From the NCBI GenBank assembly GCA_944324205.1, contig CALUVK010000122.1:1-5222 (forward strand): a stretch of 5,222 nt of DNA, read 5' to 3'. A program made the translations under genes and the position numbers. The notes beneath the pieces were generated by a model that was not told the origin of the DNA, made no database searches, and saw nothing but the letters and a program-made list of their open reading frames with translations. Source of the stretch: Candidatus Gastranaerophilales bacterium (GTDB lineage: Bacteria > Cyanobacteriota > Vampirovibrionia > Gastranaerophilales > Gastranaerophilaceae). How positions within the stretch are numbered: the stretch's first letter is position 1; each line of letters starts with the position of its first letter. Shown one piece after another: positions 1-5,222 of the stretch.

Positions 1-1428
1 ATTGATTATTATATAACAGATAAGCTTCAAAAAGGCATGACTCCTGTTCTTGCAATCAAGGGTAATCTTGATATGGCTGATAATATGAAACTTCTGGATA
101 TGACTTTGAATATTCCGCGTCCGCTTCCGAGTGAATTCTTGAATTTCTTAGCCTGTCAGAAGATATTCAGAAAAGGAACTATTTCAGGGGATTTAACAAT
201 TGATAATACCGGCGAATTTCCGAAAATGGCGGGTGTAATTTCGTTTGATAAAGTATTTATTCCGGCGCAGAGACTGTTTATTAAATCGGCTAAAATCGGT
301 GCTAAGGACGATAAGTTAGGTGCGATTGCAGAGGGAAGATTTAAGAGAACAAAATACGACTTTAACGGATATATTGTAAACGATTTAAGGCTTCCGATTG
401 TAGTCAAGAGCGTTAATCTTACGGTTGATAATGTCGATTTAGAGAAAATGCTTAATGCAAATGTATCTAATACTCATACAACAGAGCCTCCAAAACAGGC
501 GCTTGAGTCTGATAACCAGACAGGAGAGATTTCTGAAGAAACTTTAGGCAACGATAATGCGGCTACATTTACTAAAGGATTGATTGTTGTTGAAAAATGT
601 ATGCTTCATCTTGATAAGGGCAAATATAAGCAGGTTGATTTCGGCAATCTTCACGCTAATTTAACTCTTGATAAGGATGGAGTTTTAGAGGTTCAGTCTA
701 ATAAGTTTGATATAGCGGAAGGGATTTCTACTTTAAAAGTCAAGGCGGATTTAATAAAGAAACAGTATTATTTAAGGCTTGGCATAAAAGATGTTAACTC
801 TGATATAATGGCAGGGGCTGTACTTGGCCTGCCCAGAGAGATTACGGGTAAAGCAAGAGGCTTGATTGAAATTAATACTGATGAGAGCTTGAAGCTGAAC
901 GGAAATATATTGTTTGATATCAAAAACGGAACAATCGAGAAAGTCGGTTATGTTGAGTATCTTCTAAAAGCTGCATCTCTTTTCAGAAACCCGATTGCGA
1001 TGATAAGTCCGACTACTTTAGGCGATTTAGTCAGCATTCCGGACGGCAGCTTTGACGTTATTGCAGGGGAAATTAAACTAAAAGACAATGTAATTATGCC
1101 GATGAAGATAAAATCTTCTGCAAACGAGCTTGCAACATTTATTGTCGGAAGGTATGATTTGATGACAAATGACGCGTCTTTAAGGATTTATACAAAATTC
1201 TCGGATAAAGATACCGGTTTTGCGGGATTTTTGCGGAATATCTCATTAAACAGCCTCGCAAACAGGATATCAAACAGCGGTAGAAATGATGCAAACTATT
1301 ATTCTGCAGAGCTTTCGCAGATACCGAAATTAAAAGTCGGTGAAAATGATGCGCAGGTATTCTTAACAACAGTAGAAGGCGACGTTATTAATTTCAATTT
1401 CCTTTCTTCGTTAAAAAGGATTAAATAG
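1..1428 (+). CDS. AsmA-like envelope protein, C-terminal part (5' end outside window)
   Basis: The reading frame is open from base 1 with no stop before the TAG at 1426-1428, so the first Met (codon at 37) is internal and 475 C-terminal residues are visible. The protein is built of repeated amphipathic beta-strand units, typical of AsmA/YhdP/TamB-like proteins that span the periplasm and are linked to lipid transport and outer membrane homeostasis. The clearest family signature lies at about 880-1190: a strand pair reading LNGNILFDIKNGTIEKV, then a helix (YVEYLLKAASLF), then PDGSFDVIAGEIKLKDNVI, as in the AsmA C-terminal domain. A polar, probably disordered Thr/Ser/Glu/Asn-rich linker at about 455-570 separates two beta-rich parts. 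A signal anchor would be expected at the missing N-terminus. The spacer after the stop carries a fresh promoter, so this gene probably ends its own transcript. The family is well supported, but subfamily and cargo cannot be told from this part. Confidence 0.8.
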   Translation: MDYYITDKLQKGMTPVLAIKGNLDMADNMKLLDMTLNIPRPLPSEFLNFLACQKIFRKGTISGDLTIDNTGEFPKMAGVISFDKVFIPAQRLFIKSAKIGAKDDKLGAIAEGRFKRTKYDFNGYIVNDLRLPIVVKSVNLTVDNVDLEKMLNANVSNTHTTEPPKQALESDNQTGEISEETLGNDNAATFTKGLIVVEKCMLHLDKGKYKQVDFGNLHANLTLDKDGVLEVQSNKFDIAEGISTLKVKADLIKKQYYLRLGIKDVNSDIMAGAVLGLPREITGKARGLIEINTDESLKLNGNILFDIKNGTIEKVGYVEYLLKAASLFRNPIAMISPTTLGDLVSIPDGSFDVIAGEIKLKDNVIMPMKIKSSANELATFIVGRYDLMTNDASLRIYTKFSDKDTGFAGFLRNISLNSLANRISNSGRNDANYYSAELSQIPKLKVGENDAQVFLTTVEGDVINFNFLSSLKRIK

Positions 1429-1442
1429 TACTAATAAAAAGA

Positions 1443-1471
1443 TTGAACAAAATTTCTGAATATAATATAAT
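1443..1471 (+). promoter_or_regulatory. Sigma70-type promoter for the ACT-TPR unit
   Basis: A TTGAAC -35 box (1443-1448) and a perfect TATAAT -10 box (1466-1471) are separated by exactly 17 bases. A second overlapping TATAAT lies at 1461-1466 but its spacing to the -35 box is too short. Transcription would start near 1478, giving a leader of about 22 bases that contains the AGGAG ribosome binding site. The site sits in the only non-coding stretch between the AsmA-like gene and the ACT gene. It is read from sequence only. Confidence 0.6.
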
Positions 1472-1484
1472 ACTTTTACTGAGT

Positions 1485-1489
1485 AGGAG
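1485..1489 (+). promoter_or_regulatory. Ribosome binding site fixing the ACT gene start
   Basis: AGGAG lies 10 bases before the ATG at 1500. It supports that ATG over the in-frame TTG at 1443, which would add 19 residues unlike the family and which coincides with the -35 box of the promoter. Confidence 0.7.
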
Positions 1490-1499
1490 AATTTATATC

Positions 1500-1781
1500 A
1501 TGGATGATTACAAAATTATTATTACTGTATCCGGAGCTGATAAAGTTGGTATTGTAGCAGGAGTTTCTAATATTCTTGCAAAATATAAAGTTAATATTGA
1601 AGATATTAAACAAACATTAATGCAAGGACATTTTGTAATGTTCATGTTGTGTGATATAAAAAGTTCTGAATTAAATTTTAAAGAGTTGAAAAATGTTTTA
1701 ATTGAAGAAGGGAATAAACTAGAAGTCGAAATTTGGGTTCAGAAAAAGGGTATTTTTGAAAAGATGCATACGGTATCATAA
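1500..1781 (+). CDS. ACT-domain protein, UPF0237 type (93 aa)
   Basis: A single ACT domain fills the whole protein. The pattern ITVSGADKVGIVAGVSNILA (residues 8-27) gives the first strand, the glycine turn where ACT domains usually bind small ligands (G12, D14, G17), and helix 1. NIEDIKQT (32-39) and the ending VQKKGIFEKMH (80-90) match the UPF0237 family, whose members are about 90 residues long and have a comparable C-terminal pattern as I recall it. ACT domains generally bind amino acids or similar ligands and dimerise. The ligand and role of this stand-alone family are not established. The protein has no signal peptide and should be cytosolic. The start at 1500 is chosen from the AGGAG site and the family length. 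The stop TAA (1779-1781) overlaps the next start, so it is coupled to the TPR gene. In many Firmicutes this family is followed by a DUF711 (UPF0210) gene, which is absent here. Confidence 0.85.
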   Translation: MDDYKIIITVSGADKVGIVAGVSNILAKYKVNIEDIKQTLMQGHFVMFMLCDIKSSELNFKELKNVLIEEGNKLEVEIWVQKKGIFEKMHTVS

Positions 1782-1783
1782 TG
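1779..1783 (+). promoter_or_regulatory. TAATG stop-start overlap, translational coupling
   Basis: The TAA of the ACT gene (1779-1781) and the ATG of the TPR gene (1781-1783) share one base. No good Shine-Dalgarno sequence lies just before 1781, so ribosomes finishing the ACT gene probably reinitiate here. This ties expression of the two proteins together. Confidence 0.6.
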
Positions 1784-2245
1784 TCTTATGAGTCTGAAAA
1801 ATTGAAAGAAGTTGCTGCACGTTTCAAAAAAATGAGCAACAAAGTTAAATTGCTAAAATTAATAACAAAAGCAAAACAAGAATATGACCAATATGATTAT
1901 ATTTCAAGTGCTGTTGAGCTTAAAGAAGCCCTAAAGATTGATAAAGAAAATCCAATAGTATTAAGAGGACTTGGTTGTATTTGTCAATTTAATAAAGAAT
2001 ATAATCAAGCTCTTGAATATTATAAAAAAGCATTAATAAATTCGGATTCTAAAGAAATAGAATATACTTTGATTGGTATTATCTATTACTTGCAGGAAAA
2101 ATTAGATGATGCAGTGGAAAATTTTAACCTTGCAATCGATATAAATGATAATAATGAAGATGCTTATAAATATAGAAATCAGGCAATGCTTGAAAATCAC
2201 CTCAAAATAATCGATTTACAAGAAGCATTAAAAAAATACTTCTAA
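1781..2245 (+). CDS. Small TPR-repeat protein (154 aa)
   Basis: After a basic, helical N-terminus (about residues 1-26, rich in Lys) come three TPR-like helix pairs: about 27-57 (ITKAKQEYDQ ... ALKIDKENP), 58-91 (VLRGLGCICQFNKEYNQALEYYKKAL) and 92-125 (YTLIGIIYYLQEKLDDAVENFNLAIDIN). A final helical stretch (126-154) could cap the solenoid. The repeats carry the usual small and aromatic positions (G64, A77, Y81, A84 in repeat two; A111, F115, A118 in repeat three). TPR proteins are protein-binding scaffolds and no catalytic domain is present. There is no signal peptide or membrane segment, so it is probably cytosolic. The one-base overlap with the ACT gene suggests the two proteins act together or are needed in fixed ratio, but the partner is unknown. 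The coding sequence is very A+T rich: a hand count of 1981-2040 gives 10 G or C in 60. The TPR call is firm; no specific function can be given. Confidence 0.8.
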   Translation: MSYESEKLKEVAARFKKMSNKVKLLKLITKAKQEYDQYDYISSAVELKEALKIDKENPIVLRGLGCICQFNKEYNQALEYYKKALINSDSKEIEYTLIGIIYYLQEKLDDAVENFNLAIDINDNNEDAYKYRNQAMLENHLKIIDLQEALKKYF

Positions 2246-2271
2246 ATTTAAAAAAATTAACATTGCCGTGA

Positions 2272-2296
2272 AGCAACTTTCTAACAGCAATTTAAC
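2272..2296 (+). repeat. Imperfect 14-base direct repeat upstream of the regulator gene
   Basis: AGCAACTTTCTAAC (2272-2285) is followed directly by AGCAATTTAAC (2286-2296). The two copies share AGCAA, TT and TAAC with a small deletion. A related TTAACA also occurs near 2256-2261. Tandem sites of this kind can be operators, but the region is A+T rich and chance similarity is possible. Confidence 0.3.
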
Positions 2297-2319
2297 ATGT
2301 GTATAAATCGTCTTAATAT
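2292..2319 (+). promoter_or_regulatory. Candidate promoter for the response regulator gene
   Basis: TTAACA (2292-2297, five of six bases matching the -35 consensus) is followed after 16 bases by TAATAT (2314-2319, four of six matching the -10 consensus). A competing -10 box, TATAAA at 2302-2307, has only a poor -35 partner. Either would give the regulator its own transcript, separate from the ACT-TPR unit. Which one is used decides whether the following hairpin is transcribed whole. Confidence 0.35.
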
Positions 2320-2321
2320 TA

Positions 2322-2346
2322 TATGGGAAAAAGTTTTTTTTCCATA
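2322..2346 (+). promoter_or_regulatory. A/T-rich hairpin in the leader of the regulator gene
   Basis: TATGGGAAAAA (2322-2332) can pair with TTTTTTCCATA (2336-2346), giving 11 pairs with one G-U and a three-base loop. The stem ends only two bases before the AAGGAGG ribosome binding site. A run of eight T lies inside the 3' arm rather than after the stem, so this is not a standard intrinsic terminator. It could shape mRNA stability or translation, or end the upstream ACT-TPR transcript weakly. Confidence 0.45.
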
Positions 2347-2348
2347 GA

Positions 2349-2355
2349 AAGGAGG
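2349..2355 (+). promoter_or_regulatory. Very strong Shine-Dalgarno of the regulator gene
   Basis: AAGGAGG is fully complementary to the anti-Shine-Dalgarno core and is the strongest such site in the window. It lies only four bases before the ATG at 2360, which is closer than usual. It fixes that start and suggests high translation, unless the hairpin just upstream interferes. Confidence 0.75.
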
Positions 2356-2359
2356 TTCT

Positions 2360-3019
2360 ATGCAAATAAAAATATTACTTGTTGAAGATCAAAAATTAAT
2401 GCGTATCGGAATAAAATCGTTATTTTGCGACTATCCTGAATTGGAAATAATAGGTGAAGCTGTTAATGGCAAAGAAGCTATTGAAAAAGCTAGACTAATA
2501 AAACCGGATGTAATTTTAATGGATATTGGACTTCCGGATTTATCCGGTATAGAAGTAACCAAACAAATTTTAGAAAATAATAACAATATAAAAGTAATCA
2601 TGTTAACTTCTCATATATCTGAAGAAGAACTAACTGCTTCGCTGACGGCCGGAGCAAGTGCTTACGTTATAAAGGATATAAGTACAGATTTTTTAATGAG
2701 TGTAATAAAAATGGTAAAAGAAGGGGCTATGTGGATTGATCCTCATGTTGTGCCGTTTATTCGTGATAAAAACTGTGGAGTTATTCCTTCTCGCCAGCTT
2801 TCAAGAAGTGCATTTAAAGAACATCATTCAAATCTAACCCAAAGAGAATATGAGGTTCTGAAACTTGTCGTTGATGGACAATCAAATAGCCAAATTGCGA
2901 AAACACTTACTATTAGCGAGCATACGGCAAAAGCACATGTATGTAATATAATACAAAAACTTGTTGTTGATGATAGAACACAAGCAGCAGTAAAAGCTTT
3001 AAAAGAAGGGCTGGTATAA
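2360..3019 (+). CDS. NarL/LuxR-family response regulator (219 aa), orphan
   Basis: This is a two-domain transcription regulator of standard length for the family. The receiver domain (about 1-121) has all key residues: E9 and D10 for metal binding, the phosphoacceptor D55 in LMDIGLPDLSG, T83, Y102 and K105. A linker (about 122-157, beginning GAMWIDP) leads to a LuxR-type helix-turn-helix (159-219): LTQREYEVLKLVVDGQSN, then IAKTLTISEHTAKAHVCNIIQKL. In the recognition region the usual T-V-K-x-H reads T189-A190-K191-A192-H193. Phosphorylation by a histidine kinase should drive dimerisation and DNA binding. No kinase gene is next to it, so the partner is elsewhere or the protein is controlled otherwise. 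The C-terminus (VVDDRTQAAVKALKEGLV) resembles cyanobacterial members as I recall them. It probably has its own promoter, a structured leader and a strong ribosome binding site. The family is certain; target genes are unknown. Confidence 0.93.
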   Translation: MQIKILLVEDQKLMRIGIKSLFCDYPELEIIGEAVNGKEAIEKARLIKPDVILMDIGLPDLSGIEVTKQILENNNNIKVIMLTSHISEEELTASLTAGASAYVIKDISTDFLMSVIKMVKEGAMWIDPHVVPFIRDKNCGVIPSRQLSRSAFKEHHSNLTQREYEVLKLVVDGQSNSQIAKTLTISEHTAKAHVCNIIQKLVVDDRTQAAVKALKEGLV

Positions 3020-3031
3020 TTTACCAGCCTT
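3007..3031 (+). terminator. Hairpin over the regulator stop codon, likely terminator
   Basis: GGCTGGTA (3009-3016) pairs perfectly with TACCAGCC (3022-3029) around a five-base loop. A G-U and an A-U pair at 3007-3008 and 3030-3031 extend it to 10 pairs. The regulator's stop codon TAA (3017-3019) lies in the loop. The tail reads TTATTGTCTAT, which is U-rich but interrupted, so termination may be partial. Confidence 0.5.
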
Positions 3032-3053
3032 ATTGTCTATAGAAATATTTTCT

Positions 3054-3079
3054 TTGTTAAAACTTTAATTCAATATAAT
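3054..3079 (+). promoter_or_regulatory. Weak candidate promoter for the PHP gene
   Basis: A perfect TATAAT lies at 3074-3079. The nearest -35-like hexamer, TTGTTA at 3054-3059, is only 14 bases away, shorter than normal. Transcription from this -10 box would begin near 3086, leaving a leader of about 16 bases with no Shine-Dalgarno before the ATG at 3102. Confidence 0.3.
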
Positions 3080-3101
3080 TTTGTTCTACAATTTGAATAT
3101 T

Positions 3102-3938
3102 ATGAAAACAGACTTACACATACACAGCAATTATTCTGACGGCAGCGATAGTATTAATGAATTATTGAAAAAGATTAAACGGGCCAATATCGATTTTTTT
3201 GCTTTGACTGATCATGATACTGTGGAAGGTTGCAGGGAAATAGAAAAATTTCATCCGAAAGGTTTTATCCCCGGTGTAGAACTTACTTGTATTTGTGATC
3301 AAATAAAATGTCATATTCTGGGACTGGGAGTAAATATTGATAATCCGGAACTTATTAAGTTAATTAATGAGGGTAAAATTTTAAGAAGAAAAAAACTTGA
3401 AACAAGAATAAAATATTTAAAAGACAGATGGAATATTGAATTAAATAAAGAAGAACTAGAATGGTTATACTCAAGAAAGAGTGTTGTAAAAACTCATCTT
3501 GCAAATATTCTTGTAAAAAGAGAGCTTGCAAATAATAATATAGATGCAATGAAAAAGTATCTTGATGGTTGTAAAACCGGAAATACCCGTTTTGATGGAC
3601 AAGAAGCAATTAATATAATTAAACATGCCGGCGGTATTGCAATTTGGGCACATCCGCTTGGTGGCGAAGGTGAAAAACATTTAACAGAAAAAGAGTTTCT
3701 TCAACGTCTTGATACTATGAAAAATTTTGGAATACAAGGTTTGGAATGTTATTATTCAAGATATAATTCTAAAGAAATAAAATTTCTTGTCGATTGCGCC
3801 AAGAAAAATAATTTACAAATTACTGCCGGAAGTGACTATCATGGAAAAAATAAAGATATTCCTCTCGGGAAATTAAGTAGCACAAATCTATCACTCACAA
3901 ATTTTTATGATATATCTATTGATATTCTAAGTAATTAA
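3102..3938 (+). CDS. PHP-domain metal-dependent phosphoesterase, TrpH/YciV (RNase AM) type (278 aa)
   Basis: The protein is a PHP-fold hydrolase with a complete set of probable metal ligands: H6 and H8 (TDLHIHS), D13, D37-H38 (ALTDHDT), E60 (PGVELT), H71, H132 (VKTHLA), H184 (WAHPLG), D245 and H247 (GSDYHG). An inserted helical region (about 83-165) between strands carries KTHLANILV and MKKYLDGCKTGN, which match the TrpH/YciV group. Known members of that group remove 5' nucleotides from short RNAs (RNase AM) or cleave nucleoside 3',5'-bisphosphates. The exact substrate here is inferred. Length and lack of a signal peptide fit a cytosolic enzyme. The ATG at 3102 is preferred because the PHP signature follows at residue 4. 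An in-frame TTG at 3081 would add seven residues and overlap the presumed transcript start. No Shine-Dalgarno is evident. Its 3' end overlaps the convergent helicase gene by 12 bases. Confidence 0.87.
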   Translation: MKTDLHIHSNYSDGSDSINELLKKIKRANIDFFALTDHDTVEGCREIEKFHPKGFIPGVELTCICDQIKCHILGLGVNIDNPELIKLINEGKILRRKKLETRIKYLKDRWNIELNKEELEWLYSRKSVVKTHLANILVKRELANNNIDAMKKYLDGCKTGNTRFDGQEAINIIKHAGGIAIWAHPLGGEGEKHLTEKEFLQRLDTMKNFGIQGLECYYSRYNSKEIKFLVDCAKKNNLQITAGSDYHGKNKDIPLGKLSSTNLSLTNFYDISIDILSN

Positions 3939-5222
3939 ATGCAAACTGGTAAATATAATACTTGCGTCTTGCGGTGTTTCTTTATTACCCCAGCCTTTTG
4001 CTTTTGCGGAAGTCGTTATATATAACTTTTTTTGTGCACGCGTAATTGCAACATATAGAAGCCTTAAACTCTCTTCTGAATTAAACTGTTTGAGTTCAAG
4101 CTCTGATTTGCGTTTGTAATCAGGATTAAATGATTTTACTTCTTCCATAAATAATGATGAAGCTTTAAGTTTTGATTTTTCAACATCTATTGAAAGATTT
4201 TTTTCTGCCATCTCGGGCAAAAATACATATTCAAACTCATCGCCTTTAGATTTGTGGAGTGTCATTATTTGTACTTTACCGCGCATGGCGTCTTTATCTT
4301 CTTCATCCGAGAAAAATTTAAATCCGCTCAAAGTCGGCTTTTTAGATAATTCTTCCAGACGCTGGAGCGTGAGGTCAAATTTCCCTTGTGAATTCAACCG
4401 TTTTACGAGTGTTGCTATTAAATAAACATTTGATTTTTCAATGTCGCTCGTATAATAAAATAATCCTATTTTTATAACAAGTTCTTCTAACGGAAGCGTA
4501 GAAGAATTAAGCCAGTACTGCATATCCCACAAAAATTGCGATAAATCTTGTGATTCAATATCATCTCCGTCTTTTTGAATAAACGGAATTTCGGATGCTC
4601 TTATTTCGAGCTGCAAGCGCTGTTTATAAAAACCTAAATCAGAAAGAGTTTCATAAGTTGATACAAGAATTTCATTATCATACGGATTCTGAATAAATTT
4701 AAGAATAGAAAAAATCGTATTAAAAACACCTTTCTGGCTTAAAGAATCATTTCTTGTAATAGTTTTTAATCCGGCGTTGTTGATAAATTCTGCCCAGCTG
4801 TTAACCTGATAATTATTTCTTAAAAGTATTCCGATAGTTGAATCTTTATTTTTTGTAAGAATATTTTTTATCTCTTTTAATACAAAATTCCTTTCCGCAA
4901 AAACATTCTCAAAAACATGGGAATAAATTGCATTCTTACTCTCCGGATTCTTTCCGCTAACTCCGTGCATATAACTTTTAAAGAAGGCTTTCGGAAGAAT
5001 TTTATCCCCAAAATCAACGAGCTTGTTCGCTAAATCCATAACCTCCTGCGTGCATCTCTGGGAATGGTTCATTTCTACGGTTTTATCCGCATTATGAATA
5101 AAAGCTCTAAACCCTTCCACATCAGCGTTTGAAAAAGTTGTCGTGATTGCCTGATTAATATCTCCGCAGCGGATTAAGTTTTTATGTTTTCCGCTCAAAA
5201 GCGCAATTAATCTTTGCTGTAC
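3927..5222 (-). CDS. UvrD/Rep-like superfamily 1 DNA helicase, C-terminal part (5' end outside window)
   Basis: The frame is open to the right edge, where the first visible residues read VQQRLIALLSGKHKN. The TTG at 5196-5198 is therefore an internal Leu codon, and 431 residues are visible. Motifs in order: motif III GDINQAI (visible residues 20-26), which senses ATP and DNA; a motif IV-like stretch SQRCTQEVMDLAN with its arginine (54-66); motif V MTLHKSKGDEFEYVFL (about 4215-4265); and motif VI LYVAITRAQKKLYIT (about 4018-4060) with the conserved arginine that contacts ATP. Walker A and the DExx box must lie outside. This is the 2A/2B half of a 3'-5' translocating ATPase acting in DNA repair or replication. 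The tail after motif VI is short (about 25 residues), with no nuclease domain or zinc finger. Motif III lacks the usual FRGA and reads TTTFSNAD. UvrD, Rep and PcrA cannot be told apart here. No terminator is seen after the TAG at 3927-3929. Confidence 0.87.
   Translation of the reverse strand, partial: VQQRLIALLSGKHKNLIRCGDINQAITTTFSNADVEGFRAFIHNADKTVEMNHSQRCTQEVMDLANKLVDFGDKILPKAFFKSYMHGVSGKNPESKNAIYSHVFENVFAERNFVLKEIKNILTKNKDSTIGILLRNNYQVNSWAEFINNAGLKTITRNDSLSQKGVFNTIFSILKFIQNPYDNEILVSTYETLSDLGFYKQRLQLEIRASEIPFIQKDGDDIESQDLSQFLWDMQYWLNSSTLPLEELVIKIGLFYYTSDIEKSNVYLIATLVKRLNSQGKFDLTLQRLEELSKKPTLSGFKFFSDEEDKDAMRGKVQIMTLHKSKGDEFEYVFLPEMAEKNLSIDVEKSKLKASSLFMEEVKSFNPDYKRKSELELKQFNSEESLRLLYVAITRAQKKLYITTSAKAKGWGNKETPQDASIIFTSLHLIT

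Noticed and set aside
156..407. Minus-strand open frame of 83 codons
   Set aside because: It lies entirely within the AsmA-like gene, has no ribosome binding site and resembles no known protein.
1139..1369. Minus-strand open frame of 76 codons
   Set aside because: It is a shadow inside the AsmA-like gene with a composition unlike a folded protein.
2263..2276. Small hairpin TTGC...GCAA after the TPR gene as a terminator
   Set aside because: The stem is only four pairs with a six-base loop and there is no clean T run after it, so it is too weak to call.
3364..3680. Two overlapping minus-strand open frames (3364-3609 and 3471-3680)
   Set aside because: Both lie within the PHP gene, whose motifs are complete. 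Their Leu/Phe/Tyr-rich sequences come from reading A/T-rich codons backwards.
5196..5198. TTG as a possible start of the helicase
   Set aside because: The frame stays open to the window edge and helicase sequence (VQQRLIALL) continues upstream of this codon, so it is an internal Leu codon.

Overview
The window reads as an AT-rich bacterial chromosome segment with six protein genes, two of which run off the ends. The AsmA-type protein at the left edge points to a cell with an outer membrane. The response regulator ends in a LuxR-type domain whose wording (KLVVDDRTQAAVKALKEGLV at the C-terminus, GAMWIDP in the linker) is close to cyanobacterial NarL-type regulators as I recall them. Low G+C, Gram-negative features and cyanobacteria-like regulator sequence together suggest a non-photosynthetic relative of cyanobacteria (Vampirovibrionia/Melainabacteria, for example gut Gastranaerophilales). 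This is inference, not a proven assignment.

Layout. 1-1428 (+): the 3' part of a large AsmA-like envelope protein. 1429-1499: a short spacer with a good sigma70-type promoter. 1500-2245 (+): a two-gene unit in which a 93-residue ACT-domain protein of the UPF0237 type overlaps by one base (TAATG) with a small TPR protein. 2246-2359: a 114-base spacer with imperfect direct repeats, a candidate promoter, an A/T-rich hairpin and a very strong ribosome binding site. 2360-3019 (+): an orphan NarL/LuxR response regulator, ending inside a hairpin that may be a terminator. 3102-3938 (+): a PHP-domain metal-dependent phosphoesterase of the TrpH/YciV (RNase AM) type. 3927-5222 (-): the C-terminal part of a UvrD-like superfamily 1 helicase, convergent with the PHP gene and overlapping its 3' end by 12 bases. 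No stretch over 300 bases lacks a gene. I see no RNA genes, mobile elements or CRISPR.

How the genes work together. The ACT and TPR genes are clearly one translationally coupled unit. The regulator seems to have its own promoter and leader, and no histidine kinase gene is adjacent. The PHP enzyme and the helicase both belong to nucleic acid metabolism, but their convergent arrangement does not show a shared pathway. The two outer genes look richer in G+C than the four inner ones, so 1430-3940 may have a different history. I found no convincing new defence or mobile system. The most worthwhile points are the ACT-TPR pairing without the usual DUF711 partner, the structured leader of the orphan regulator, and the variant motif III of the helicase.
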